Shown here: positions 9,152 to 17,935 of the stretch, one piece after another
Numbering within the stretch: the first letter of the stretch is position 1
Layout: each line of letters starts with the position of its first letter
From: Bacillota bacterium
GTDB taxonomy: Bacteria > Bacillota > Negativicutes > Sporomusales > CTSoil-080
Assembly: GCA_017889625.1 (NCBI GenBank)
Contig: JAGGAD010000011.1
Coordinates: 1-48,408, forward strand
Direction of reading: 5' to 3'
Length of the DNA stretch: 48,408 nucleotides
Program-made: the position numbers and the translations under genes
Notes under the pieces: model-generated
Told to the model about the DNA's origin: nothing
The model's input: only the letters and a program-made list of their open reading frames with translations
The model's database searches: none

Positions 9152-10108
9152 TCATAAATTTTTTCTATTATGCGGTTTATTCCAGATAGTTAAATCAGGT
9201 CCTTTAGCTAGGATTTGATAGGGATTTTCAGCATGATTTCCTAAATGATACCCTCGCTTGATTGCGGTAAAATCTGTGGTATTTCCAAAGCCTGGCGTTT
9301 GATATAAATCTCTTGCATAACCCCATAAATTCGGGAAATCAATGATTCGATTGCGGTTAGTGCGAAATACAAGATAATAAGCGATATCAAAACGAACTAA
9401 TGTCACATATAAGCGAATATCCGAATCTGTAATGTAATTGCCAAATAAATACCGCTGCTTCGCTAACCGTTGCTCCAAGGCATCCAGCCTTGCAAATAAC
9501 GCATCATATGCTTTTTCATACTCTTGTTGTGATTGAGCAAATCCGGCTTTATATACGCCATTATTTACATCATTAAAAATAACATCATTCAGCTTATCAA
9601 TTTCTTTTCTTAACTCGACAGGATACAAATCAGGCGCATCTTTTTTATGAAATTTCACCCACGCGGTCTCCCAATAATTAGTCAATTTAAAGTAATCGTT
9701 ATTAACCACTTTACCGGTTTTTACATCAACTACGGTGGGTACGGTAGCACGGCCAGTATAATTAGGCTCTGTTCTTTCGTAAATTTCCGGCAAATACCTA
9801 ATGCCTAATACCGGATCTACGCCGCCTTCATCTAAAGAAAATTCCCAGCCTTTTTCTGTCCGCACCGGATTAGCCGTTCCTATACTAATGACATTTTCTA
9901 GTCCTAATAAATTTATTGCGATTACTTGCCGATGGGCCCACGGACAAATCGGCGCCCACAAAAGCCGGTAGCGATTGGCTTCAACCGGAAGCTCGTTCTT
10001 TCCATCCCCAAATGGAGTTGTAAAATAATTATTTTGCCGTACAAAAGCTCCATCTTTACTAATTTCATGGATAGATTCTGAAGTAGCTATTTTAGATTTC
10101 TTTGTCAT
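9152..10108 (-). CDS. Glutathionyl-hydroquinone reductase-like protein, copy 3
   Basis: About 318 residues with the canonical APICPWAHR motif (Cys at residue 55), RATVPTVVD, DSDIRLYVTLVRFD and NLWGYARDLYQTPGF. Much closer to copy 1 than to copy 2, so a local duplication is likely. The start at 10108 is placed by AAGGAAGG nine bases upstream; a longer in-frame reading overlaps the preceding GNAT gene and is unlikely. It follows the GNAT gene by 16 bases and precedes copy 2 by 19 bases. Confidence 0.9.
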   Translation of the reverse strand: MTKKSKIATSESIHEISKDGAFVRQNNYFTTPFGDGKNELPVEANRYRLLWAPICPWAHRQVIAINLLGLENVISIGTANPVRTEKGWEFSLDEGGVDPVLGIRYLPEIYERTEPNYTGRATVPTVVDVKTGKVVNNDYFKLTNYWETAWVKFHKKDAPDLYPVELRKEIDKLNDVIFNDVNNGVYKAGFAQSQQEYEKAYDALFARLDALEQRLAKQRYLFGNYITDSDIRLYVTLVRFDIAYYLVFRTNRNRIIDFPNLWGYARDLYQTPGFGNTTDFTAIKRGYHLGNHAENPYQILAKGPDLTIWNKPHNRKNL

Positions 10109-10124
10109 GGCACTAATCCTTCCT

Positions 10125-10553
10125 TTATAGATTCTTTTCTGTATATACAATCGGGATAGTTGATTCAATTTGTATATTGGGATTTACTTGATAATTTAAA
10201 CTTTCGTAAAAGCCCCGCGCCTTAACTTGGCTGGTAATAATAATTTTTTTAGCACCGTATTCTTTGGCCCATTCTTCCGTTGCTTTAATTAACTCCCGGC
10301 CAAACCCTTGGCTTTGATACTCTTTTGCAACGCAAACTCGTTCTATCTTCGCGGTTTGTTCATCAATAATATTTAACCTCGCAGTGGCAATTGGCGTTTT
10401 ATTATCGAGAAGTAAAATATACTTTGCTTTTTCGCCATCCGCTTTATCAAACTCCATTTCCAAAGGAATGCCTTGTCCTTTTACAAGAACATTAATTCTT
10501 ATATAATATACAGCTGCTCTTTGCCAAGTTTCTGAAACACGTATCGCTTTCAA
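10125..10553 (-). CDS. GNAT-family N-acetyltransferase, first gene of the transporter cluster
   Basis: About 142 residues. The acetyl-CoA-binding stretch RVCVAKEYQSQGFGRELI and the C-terminal ARGFYESLNYQV are classic GNAT signatures. The start is TTG with a strong AGGAGG seven bases upstream. It is the first gene after the terminator at 10600 and is followed by two glutathionyl-hydroquinone-reductase genes and an amino-acid ABC transporter. The position matches the lead acetyltransferase of the Bacillus ytmI (snaA) operon. Acetylation of an imported cysteine derivative is an inference. Confidence 0.88.
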   Translation of the reverse strand: MKAIRVSETWQRAAVYYIRINVLVKGQGIPLEMEFDKADGEKAKYILLLDNKTPIATARLNIIDEQTAKIERVCVAKEYQSQGFGRELIKATEEWAKEYGAKKIIITSQVKARGFYESLNYQVNPNIQIESTIPIVYTEKNL

Positions 10554-10599
10554 ATACTGTTCCTCCTATCATAATGAAATGATTAAGCTGTACGGGTAA

Positions 10600-10642
10600 A
10601 CAAAAAGAGGCGTGAAGGATTAAAATCCTTCACGCCTCTGGA
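10600..10642 (-). terminator. Intrinsic terminator of the OYE-family gene
   Basis: A perfect 15-bp inverted repeat (AGAGGCGTGAAGGAT and its complement) with a short loop, followed on the minus strand by TTTTTG. It separates the reductase gene at 10704-12644 from the GNAT/ABC cluster, so that cluster must have its own promoter. Confidence 0.9.
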
Positions 10643-10703
10643 TATCCAGTCAGCATCAATTTCCCTTATAGTACCACACGTTACTATAATCGTCAACCGT
10701 TTT

Positions 10704-12644
10704 TTAAATCTGACTCGCTGCATCAAATGCGGTACGCAAGGCAGTTCTTACATTATTTGCTTGAACACAATCCCCTATCGGATAAACGGTATGTGCAGTT
10801 TCCCGGAACAGTTCTGAAATATCTGATCGTGCTACCATTCCAGCAGCCAAAACGACAGTATCGGCTTCAATAATTAATTCATTTCCATTGGCCTTTTTAC
10901 AACTAATGCTATTATCATGAATACTTACACAACGTGTATGTGTATAGTATTGAACATTTTTTTTCAATCGATCAATGAGTGCTTCTCTTGGCAAGAACAT
11001 AGCATCTTGAGCTAATGCCCCACCCATTTCAACCAACGAAACATCTTTTCCGTTCATTGCAAGATGAAGCGCAATTTCACACCCTACTTGCCCTCCACCA
11101 ATTATCGCAACTTTTTTCCCGACACTTTGAATATTTGCATGGGCATATTCAGCCGTCATTACATTTTCGTTTTCCACTCCAGGTATCGAAGGAATTATTG
11201 CGTCTGCGCCAATGGCAACTAAAACAGCATCCGCATTTTCAGCTTTTACCATTTCAGGGGTGGCTTCTGTATTTGTTTTTACTTCTATACCAAGTTTGTC
11301 AACCATATGTATCAGATAGTTCATAAACTTTTCAAGATCATACTTGAAATCGGTATGCTCTGAAAAAACAAGTTTTCCCCCCAGTCGTTGGCTTTTCTCA
11401 ATGATTTTTACATCATGGCCGCGCCTTTTAGCAACAATAGCAGCTTTCATACCCGCAGGCCCACCACCAATTATTATCACTTTCTTTTTTTCGCCTACAG
11501 ACGGGATCAAAAATGGTAAACGAAATTCACGCCCGACGGTAGGGTTAACTGAGCACCCAAATTCGGAAGCTTGTGAATAATTAAGACAATGGAAGCATTT
11601 TATACACGGTATAATTTCATCCGCTTTATCTTCATACACTTTATTTACAAGTTCAGGATCGGAAATTGTCCCTCTTGCCATTGCAACAATATCAGCCTTG
11701 CCCTCCGCCAATACCTTTTCAATAAGCTCCGGGTCTTGGAATGCCCCCAAAGTCAAAACAGGTATTTTAACCCCGGATTGTTTTACTGCATTTGCAAATT
11801 CTACATTGCAGCCAGGTTTAAGGAAGTTTGTCGGATGCATTATCCCTTCTGTAAGTGGTATATTCATATTTCCTACAGATATGTGAGCAATATCAATCTT
11901 ATCTTCTATCATTTTGATAAATTTAATGCAATCTTCAATTACAATCCCACCTGCCGGGGCAAGTTCGGAACCACTTACGCGATATTCAATTAGAATTTCC
12001 CGTCCAACGCGTTCTCTAATTCTATCAAGAATCATTATGGGAAATTTTGCGCGATTTTCAAGACTTCCGCCATACTCATCTTCTCGGTTATTAAACAACG
12101 GAGAAATAAAGTTACTCAAGAAAAGTCCATGTCCACCATGGATTGTAATCATGTCAAACCCGCACATTATTGCTTTTTCAGCCGCTTCGGCATGTTCGTC
12201 CGCAATCCGTGACATTTCTTCCACCGAAATTTGCGGAACGTAAGCTCCTGTGTAATCTCTTCCTCCACTTGGGGACAAGGGTACAAGCTTCCCTTTATCA
12301 TCATAGCCATGAAATACAAAGGCAAGAAGTTCCAAGGATGCCTTTGCCCCATAAAAGTGAATAGCACTTGTAAGTTGGTTCCAGTATCTGTGATATTGAG
12401 TTTTATATACATTCGTATTTGAGTGAACTAAGTCAAACGGCGCAAGCCGATCCATATTTTGAGCACCAAAATTAATACATGCAGAACCGCCCTTTGCTTT
12501 CTTACTGTAATAAGCGATAACCGGCTCTGTTGGATATTCCTCTTGGGCTTGCAGTAGATGTGCTGTAGCCGGGGCTGTAAATATTCGATTCTTAAACGTT
12601 ACATTTCCTATTTTTATTGGAGAAAAAATATGTGGATACTTCAT
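10704..12644 (-). CDS. Old-yellow-enzyme family NADH:flavin oxidoreductase (2,4-dienoyl-CoA reductase / BaiH-like)
   Basis: Protein of about 646 residues with the full 2,4-dienoyl-CoA-reductase architecture: an N-terminal FMN TIM barrel (residues 1-340; IKIGNVTFKNRI, TIHGGHGLFLSNFISP), a 4Fe-4S cysteine cluster near 345-365 (CIKCFHCLNYSQASEFGC), then FAD and NAD(P) Rossmann units (VIIIGGGPAGMKAA and KVAIIGGGQVGCEIAL). Such enzymes reduce activated C=C bonds of enoyl-CoAs, bile acids, cinnamates or enones. It has its own promoter and terminator, so it is a single-gene unit. Substrate not identifiable; the acyl-CoA-ligase fusion upstream may supply a CoA thioester, but this is a loose link. Confidence 0.93.
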   Translation of the reverse strand: MKYPHIFSPIKIGNVTFKNRIFTAPATAHLLQAQEEYPTEPVIAYYSKKAKGGSACINFGAQNMDRLAPFDLVHSNTNVYKTQYHRYWNQLTSAIHFYGAKASLELLAFVFHGYDDKGKLVPLSPSGGRDYTGAYVPQISVEEMSRIADEHAEAAEKAIMCGFDMITIHGGHGLFLSNFISPLFNNREDEYGGSLENRAKFPIMILDRIRERVGREILIEYRVSGSELAPAGGIVIEDCIKFIKMIEDKIDIAHISVGNMNIPLTEGIMHPTNFLKPGCNVEFANAVKQSGVKIPVLTLGAFQDPELIEKVLAEGKADIVAMARGTISDPELVNKVYEDKADEIIPCIKCFHCLNYSQASEFGCSVNPTVGREFRLPFLIPSVGEKKKVIIIGGGPAGMKAAIVAKRRGHDVKIIEKSQRLGGKLVFSEHTDFKYDLEKFMNYLIHMVDKLGIEVKTNTEATPEMVKAENADAVLVAIGADAIIPSIPGVENENVMTAEYAHANIQSVGKKVAIIGGGQVGCEIALHLAMNGKDVSLVEMGGALAQDAMFLPREALIDRLKKNVQYYTHTRCVSIHDNSISCKKANGNELIIEADTVVLAAGMVARSDISELFRETAHTVYPIGDCVQANNVRTALRTAFDAASQI

Positions 12645-12730
12645 TTTAAAAAACTACCTCCCAAAATACTATTTTTAAGAAGATCGTGCTATGTTCTGGT
12701 CTTAGTAAGATTGTCTCTCTCTCAAGAATC

Positions 12731-12760
12731 ATTATAGCAAAAACTGGTTGCAACATCCAA
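12731..12760 (-). promoter_or_regulatory. Putative promoter of the OYE-family gene
   Basis: On the minus strand TTGGAT, an 18-base spacer and a perfect TATAAT -10 lie about 90 bases before the start codon. Confidence 0.6.
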
Positions 12761-13064
12761 CCCGGGGTGAAAACTGCCCCCATCAAAACCTATGATTTCA
12801 CAAACAAACCACTGAAATTTATAATAAATTTCTGCCATCTATGAACATTTATTTCCAAATTTAAAGGTGCATCCCCCCTAGTAGACTTAATAAATATTCC
12901 ATATAAGACTACAGCTAATATGTTAATTACATAATGATATGTAAAAAAGCCGTTCTTTTGTATTTTTCTCGCTGTAAAGAGCGACTTGTTAAGTCGTAGC
13001 AAATCAATGTTTCTCTTTGCTGGTTTTTTACCGTTTATTACTCAGTCTCAATTCCGTGGTTCGC
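12761..13064. other. Intergenic region, no supported gene
   Basis: Holds only AT-rich sequence and two small hairpins near 12970-13033 (CGACTT-gtt-AAGTCG, and AGCAAA/TTTGCT followed on the plus strand by a T-run), which may end transcription of the gene at 13065. A possible 70-residue minus-strand reading frame (12790-13002) has no ribosome site or recognisable motif. Confidence 0.4.
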
Positions 13065-15569
13065 CTACAGACCCAACTTTTCAATCGCCTGTTCGCGCAT
13101 TTTGTATTTCATGATTTTTCCGGCAGCATTCATCGGAAATTCAGTAACGAAACCAATGTAGCGCGGAGTTTTATGTCTGGCCATATGAGATCGGATATAA
13201 TCTCTGAGCTCGTCGGAAGTCATGCTCATCCCTTCTTTGAGAATCACGCACGCCATCACTTCTTCGCCGAGTTGCTTGCTGGGCACGCCAATGACTTGAA
13301 CGTCCTTGATTTTTGGATGGGTATAGATAAAATCTTCGATTTCCTTAGGATAGATGTTTTCACCGCCTCGAATGATCATATCCTTGATGCGCCCGGTAAT
13401 TTTGTAATAGCCATTTTTATCCCGCCTTGCCAGATCACCGGTGTGAAGCCACTCATCTTTATCAATAGCGGCAGCCGTCGCTTCGGGCATTTTGTAGTAA
13501 CCTTTCATGATGTTGTAGCCGCGAGCGACAAATTCACCATCCACATTGTCGGGCAAATCTTTGCCGGTTTCGCGATCGACAATCTTGCACTCCACGCCAG
13601 GCAGCGCCCGGCCTACGGTATTAACGCGCAAAGCAACGGAATCATCAACGCGGCTCTGGGTGCAACCAGGCGCAGATTCAGTCTGGCCAAAGACAATGGT
13701 AATTTCGTTCATATGCATTTTGTCCACAACATCTTGCATTACCTTAGCTGGGCATGGGCTACCGGCCATAATGCCTGTCCTCATTGAGGCAAAGTCCGTC
13801 TTCGAAAAGTTTTCATGCTCCAGCATCGCGATAAACATGGTGGGAACCCCGTGAAAGCATGTGATCTTTTCCCGGTTGATACAGTCCAGCGCTGGTTTCG
13901 GAGAGAAGTAAGGGAGTGGAGACATGGTGACGCCATGCGTCATCGAGGCCGTCATTGCAAGCACCATGCCAAAGCAGTGGAACATTGGCACTTGAATCAT
14001 CATGCGGTCGGCCGTGGAAAGATCCATACAGTCGCCAATGCTTTTTCCATTATTGATCACGTTGTAGTGGGTGAGCATGACACCTTTGGGAAAGCCGGTG
14101 GTTCCTGAAGTATACTGCATATTACATACATCGTGTTTACTGAGGGAGCGTTCGCGGCGGTAAACATCTTCACTGGGGACTTTGTTGCCCGTGGCTACGG
14201 CATCTTTCCATGTTAGGCAGCCTTTCTGCCTTGAATCGATCGTAATTATATTGCGAAGAAACGGCAGACGTTTTATGTACAGCGGTTTTTCCATTTCAGC
14301 GGTTTCGAGTTCCGGACAAAGTTCCTTCATAATACCGACATAGTCTGAATCTTTATAACCGTCTATCATCACAAGGGTATGCGTATCCGACTGGCGGAGC
14401 AGATACTCTGCTTCGCCTAATTTGTAGGCTGTGTTTACTGTAACGAGTACCGCACCAATTTTGGTTGTTGCCCAAAAGGTAATAAACCACTGAGGAACAT
14501 TCGTTGCCCAGATAGCGACATGGTCACCATGTTTGACGCCTAAGGCAATCAGTGCCCTGGCAAAGGTATCGACATCATCGCGGAATTCCGAATAGGTTCG
14601 GGTATAATCCATAGTGGTATACCTAAAAGCATATTGATCGGGAAACTCATTCACCATTCGGTCAAGCACCTGGGGAAAGGTCAGATCAATGAGCGTGTCC
14701 TTTTCCCAGACATATTTACCGGTTTTGGTGTTGTTGTCAAGCAGAAAACCTTTTGCCGAATTTTTTTCAATGAAACGGTCCATATAGTTTATAAAATTGG
14801 GAAACACGACGCCGGCATCATTAACGTCGGCTGCCCAGCATTTAACCCACTCAAAGGAAACATAGCCGTCGTATTTAATCGAGCTTAGCGCAAGCATTAT
14901 GTAGTCAATGGGCAAGTCTCCTTCGCCCATGAAACGATATTGAACAGTGCCATCTTTAATAATTGAATCTTTAATATGTACGTGCTTGATGTAGGTGCCA
15001 AGATTTTGCACCGTCTGTCCGGGGGGCTCACCAGCAAACCGATAGGGATGATGTATATCCCACAAAGCGGCCACCGCATCGCTTGCCACCTGATCAAGCA
15101 GGCGGCACAGACGGGCAGTATCGGAATAGACACCATTCGTTTCCACTAGAAGCGTCACACGGTTTGCTTCGGCAAACGGAACCAGACGCTTCAACGCAGC
15201 AAGCACAACCTCGTCATCGACCTCACCGTTAGGCTGCGGCGGAAGGTCGGCCAAAACACGGACATAGGGCGTACCAATTTTAGCGGCCAAGGAAATGTAT
15301 TGTAAAAGCGTTTCGTGGTTTTCTTTTGCTTTATCCAGGAACTTCAAGCAACAGCCAGAAGATAGACAAGGAACTTCGATATGTAGTTCAGCGAGTTTTT
15401 TGATTATATTCGGGATCTGAGCGGCAGTAAACGGCTGGGTTTTGACGACGAATATTTCACTGCCCAGGCCGCAAATTTCGATGCCGTCAAACCCAAGATC
15501 TTTGGCCATGGAATAAATATCAGTCCAACTGAAATCGGGACAACCCATGGTAGAAAAGGAAAGCTTCAT
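13065..15569 (-). CDS. Fusion of sugar-phosphate isomerase/epimerase-like TIM barrel with acyl-CoA ligase
   Basis: Single frame of about 834 residues. Residues 1-280 resemble the xylose-isomerase-like TIM barrel family, with the metal-ligand set apparently intact (VETNG, WDIHHP, HVHIKD, FEWVK). Residues 290-834 are a complete AMP-dependent acyl-CoA synthetase: P-loop MQYTSGTTGFPKG, VFGQTES, HTGDLAR, the hinge GRIKDMIIRGGENIYP and the C-terminal lysine segment NAAGKIMKYKMRE. The ATG at 15569 has CAGGAGG at good distance. The ligase half looks like the medium/long-chain fatty-acid or aryl-acid type. The fusion implies two steps on one substrate, or recruitment of a barrel for substrate supply; the reaction is not known to me. 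Confidence 0.9.
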   Translation of the reverse strand: MKLSFSTMGCPDFSWTDIYSMAKDLGFDGIEICGLGSEIFVVKTQPFTAAQIPNIIKKLAELHIEVPCLSSGCCLKFLDKAKENHETLLQYISLAAKIGTPYVRVLADLPPQPNGEVDDEVVLAALKRLVPFAEANRVTLLVETNGVYSDTARLCRLLDQVASDAVAALWDIHHPYRFAGEPPGQTVQNLGTYIKHVHIKDSIIKDGTVQYRFMGEGDLPIDYIMLALSSIKYDGYVSFEWVKCWAADVNDAGVVFPNFINYMDRFIEKNSAKGFLLDNNTKTGKYVWEKDTLIDLTFPQVLDRMVNEFPDQYAFRYTTMDYTRTYSEFRDDVDTFARALIALGVKHGDHVAIWATNVPQWFITFWATTKIGAVLVTVNTAYKLGEAEYLLRQSDTHTLVMIDGYKDSDYVGIMKELCPELETAEMEKPLYIKRLPFLRNIITIDSRQKGCLTWKDAVATGNKVPSEDVYRRERSLSKHDVCNMQYTSGTTGFPKGVMLTHYNVINNGKSIGDCMDLSTADRMMIQVPMFHCFGMVLAMTASMTHGVTMSPLPYFSPKPALDCINREKITCFHGVPTMFIAMLEHENFSKTDFASMRTGIMAGSPCPAKVMQDVVDKMHMNEITIVFGQTESAPGCTQSRVDDSVALRVNTVGRALPGVECKIVDRETGKDLPDNVDGEFVARGYNIMKGYYKMPEATAAAIDKDEWLHTGDLARRDKNGYYKITGRIKDMIIRGGENIYPKEIEDFIYTHPKIKDVQVIGVPSKQLGEEVMACVILKEGMSMTSDELRDYIRSHMARHKTPRYIGFVTEFPMNAAGKIMKYKMREQAIEKLGL

Positions 15570-15761
15570 TGCAACCTCCTGTACTAAATCGAAATTACTT
15601 CATTTTCGCGTTTTTTACGCCGAGTATACTTTATTAAAGACCTTTATTAAAAACCAAGATTCCACATAATGCTTTCACGAGTTTATACCATTTTTATTGA
15701 ATGTATAAAATAGCATGGTTAGGTACCTATGGTTCTTCCCTACTTGTACTATTCACATAAT

Positions 15762-15813
15762 AAGACAAAATCCCTGCCGAATTATTCCAATGATTCGACA
15801 GGAGTTTTGTCTT
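15762..15813. terminator. Strong hairpin downstream of the PhoH-like gene
   Basis: AAGACAAAA and TTTTGTCTT flank further pairing (CCTG/CAGG and CGAA/TTCG). It stands between the PhoH-like gene, read away on the minus strand, and the fusion gene's 5' region, so it most likely ends the PhoH-like transcript, though the T-run is weak. Confidence 0.6.
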
Positions 15814-15872
15814 TAACAACAATCATTATTCAATTTATATTTTATTTGTACAAAACCTCTAGTGTCACGCTG

Positions 15873-16664
15873 TTATTTAACTATACAGGTACTTTTCCGT
15901 TTTATACGTCGCTCTTCTAAGGCCGGCATCATGCGTTTGATTATTTGCTTCATGTATTCTTTACGTACAATATCTTCGTCATTGCACATATCGACAATGC
16001 CTACAAAGTCTAAATCGCCGATTGTCTCCATAAGAAAGGTCAATCCGTCTTCTCCAATGGCAATTTTATGGTTAGTCAATTGTGCCGGACAAGTGTCACC
16101 CTCTAAAATCACTTTTTCAGCACCTCGTGTTATAACTTGATACATTTGTTCATCCGTTAGGGTTTGACACTCAGTAACTAATAACCATGCGCCGGTAAAA
16201 TCTTGCCCTTGAATATCAGCTAGGCCTTGTACTACTAATTTTCCTTGCTGAATTAATGATTCAATACTCTGGCCGGCAAAACAGGAAATGTAGTTCATTA
16301 AGCCGCGAAGCTTAGGCTCATTTTTTTCATAAGCATCGCCTCTATAAGCTCCTGGGTCTTTTCCTACCCCTTCTAAGCTACGAGTAATGACAATGCGATC
16401 AATTTTTCCACGTTTTAGCTCCTTGGCTGCATAGTAACACATTACAATCGTCTTACCTGTACCAGCCCAGCCTTTACATAGAACAATGTTCTTAGTAGCG
16501 TCATTGCATAAATTATGATACCTGTGGTGATTAAATGTTTTCGGTTCTGGAGACACATACATCGATATAAGCGATTTCTGTTCGAAAGCCGATTCTGCAT
16601 ATTGATCAATATACTGACGATTTTCTTTAGATAATGTACTTTCTTGCCTGCGTTGTCTAGTCAA
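15873..16664 (-). CDS. PhoH-like P-loop ATPase
   Basis: About 263 residues. Walker A is GWAGTGKT, followed by the PhoH-style IVITRS segment, a conserved GDAYEKNEPKLRGLMNYI linker, a Walker-B-like LLVTECQTLTDEQM and VILEGDTCPAQL where PhoH proteins usually have DEAQN and GDxxQ. The degenerate Walker B (TECQ) and the altered GD box set it apart from housekeeping PhoH. It starts at a TTG with GGAG nine bases upstream. PhoH proteins are ATPases, some with RNase or helicase activity when fused to PIN. No partner gene is visible; flanking genes are on the same strand but well separated. Confidence 0.8.
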   Translation of the reverse strand: MTRQRRQESTLSKENRQYIDQYAESAFEQKSLISMYVSPEPKTFNHHRYHNLCNDATKNIVLCKGWAGTGKTIVMCYYAAKELKRGKIDRIVITRSLEGVGKDPGAYRGDAYEKNEPKLRGLMNYISCFAGQSIESLIQQGKLVVQGLADIQGQDFTGAWLLVTECQTLTDEQMYQVITRGAEKVILEGDTCPAQLTNHKIAIGEDGLTFLMETIGDLDFVGIVDMCNDEDIVRKEYMKQIIKRMMPALEERRIKRKSTCIVK

Positions 16665-16840
16665 GAGTGTTCACTCCTTCTAATTTAATTTGAAGTAATG
16701 TCACTAGACTCTGAATTTTGCAATCTGTGTATGGAGGTCTCCGCCAATTTCACTATTTTATTTCCAAGTCCATTATATCTAATAGATGTTATAGCCATGT
16801 TATCGTAAGATTAATATTTGATAAAACCTCTATAGACTAA

Positions 16841-17659
16841 TTATATAAACCGGCTTACCAGAACTCCTATTCCAACCAGCCAACAATACCAAGCAAAGGG
16901 CCGCATAGCTGTAACTTCATTGGTGTTAAACCATTTCATAAGCGCCCATACACTGACATATGCCGCAATTCCAGCAACTACCCCTCCCATGAGGGAAATT
17001 TCTAGAACCCCAGTTGCGCCGGTATGGAATAATTTAGGCACTTCGATAATTCCTGCCCCGATTATTATGGGAGTGGCTAACAACATTGACAGGCGAGCTG
17101 CCGCGCCGTGCTTTAGCCCCAGCCAAAATCCGGCGGTTATGGTTGCGCCGGAACGGGAAAACCCAGGCACGAGGGCAAGCGCTTGAAATAGGCCAATGAT
17201 AAGAGCTTGTTGGTAAGTTAGCTCCTTAATATCCTTATGACCGCGTGTTTTTATTTTTTCGCCCCAATATAGAATAAACCCATTTACGGTGAGAAATATA
17301 GCGGCGCTGGTAATATTACTGAACATATGTCGTAGCGGTGATTCAAGAACAAGACCGATAATGGCTGCGGGAAAAGTTCCAGCAATAATTATCCAAAGCA
17401 GTTTTCGTGCCGCCTTGTCCTTATTGAACAAGGAACCAATTATTTGTAGCCATTCCGATCCAAAAAATAGCAGCAATGCTACCGCTGTGCCTAAATGCAG
17501 CATAACCAAAAATGGTAAAAAGTTCTCTTTTAAAAAATCCGGGCTTAAATTCCATTGAAAAAAGTACGGTGTCAAAACTCCGTGAGCCACGCTGCTAATG
17601 GGAAAAAGTTCGCTTATTCCCTGAACTATCGCAAAAACTATTGTCTGAAATATTGTCAT
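16841..17659 (-). CDS. uppP: Undecaprenyl-diphosphatase UppP/BacA
   Basis: Integral membrane protein of about 272 residues. The two catalytic regions are visible: QGISELFPISSVAH near the N-terminus (family (E/Q)xxxE motif, normally EFLPISSxxH) and PGFSRSGATI. Dephosphorylates undecaprenyl pyrophosphate to recycle the lipid carrier of peptidoglycan and other envelope polymers; members often give bacitracin resistance. SELFPISSVAH is a small departure from the textbook motif and may mark a subfamily. The ATG follows GCGAGGAA. Monocistronic by spacing. Confidence 0.92.
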   Translation of the reverse strand: MTIFQTIVFAIVQGISELFPISSVAHGVLTPYFFQWNLSPDFLKENFLPFLVMLHLGTAVALLLFFGSEWLQIIGSLFNKDKAARKLLWIIIAGTFPAAIIGLVLESPLRHMFSNITSAAIFLTVNGFILYWGEKIKTRGHKDIKELTYQQALIIGLFQALALVPGFSRSGATITAGFWLGLKHGAAARLSMLLATPIIIGAGIIEVPKLFHTGATGVLEISLMGGVVAGIAAYVSVWALMKWFNTNEVTAMRPFAWYCWLVGIGVLVSRFI

Positions 17660-17871
17660 TTATATTCCTCGCTTGCTTAGTATTAATAATTAAATTTGCC
17701 ATTTTAATTATCATTTTGGTTGCACTTACACCAAATCATTGACATTAGCTTAATAATATAATAGCTTTTTAACATTACACTATTATTAGACTAAAATTAG
17801 AATATGATTAATTTATAACTCTATTTACTGAAGGGATACAGTTAATTTATGGGCTTTGGCTTACACTAAAA

Positions 17872-17904
17872 AACACGGCACAGAATAATAATCTGGCCGT
17901 GCTT
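17872..17904 (-). terminator. Terminator of the secreted protein gene
   Basis: On the minus strand GCACGGCCAGA, a short AT loop and TCTGTGCCGTG are followed by TTTTTT, about 30 bases after the stop codon at 17936. Confidence 0.85.
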
Positions 17905-17935
17905 TACCTTGTGATATATTAGATTTTTTAGCTAC

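Noticed and set aside
12790-13002. 70-residue minus-strand reading frame
   Set aside because: No ribosome site, no motif, in AT-rich DNA between two well-defined genes.
13017-13787. Long (256-residue) plus-strand frame opposite the acyl-CoA ligase
   Set aside because: Shadow of the well-supported ligase domain on the other strand.
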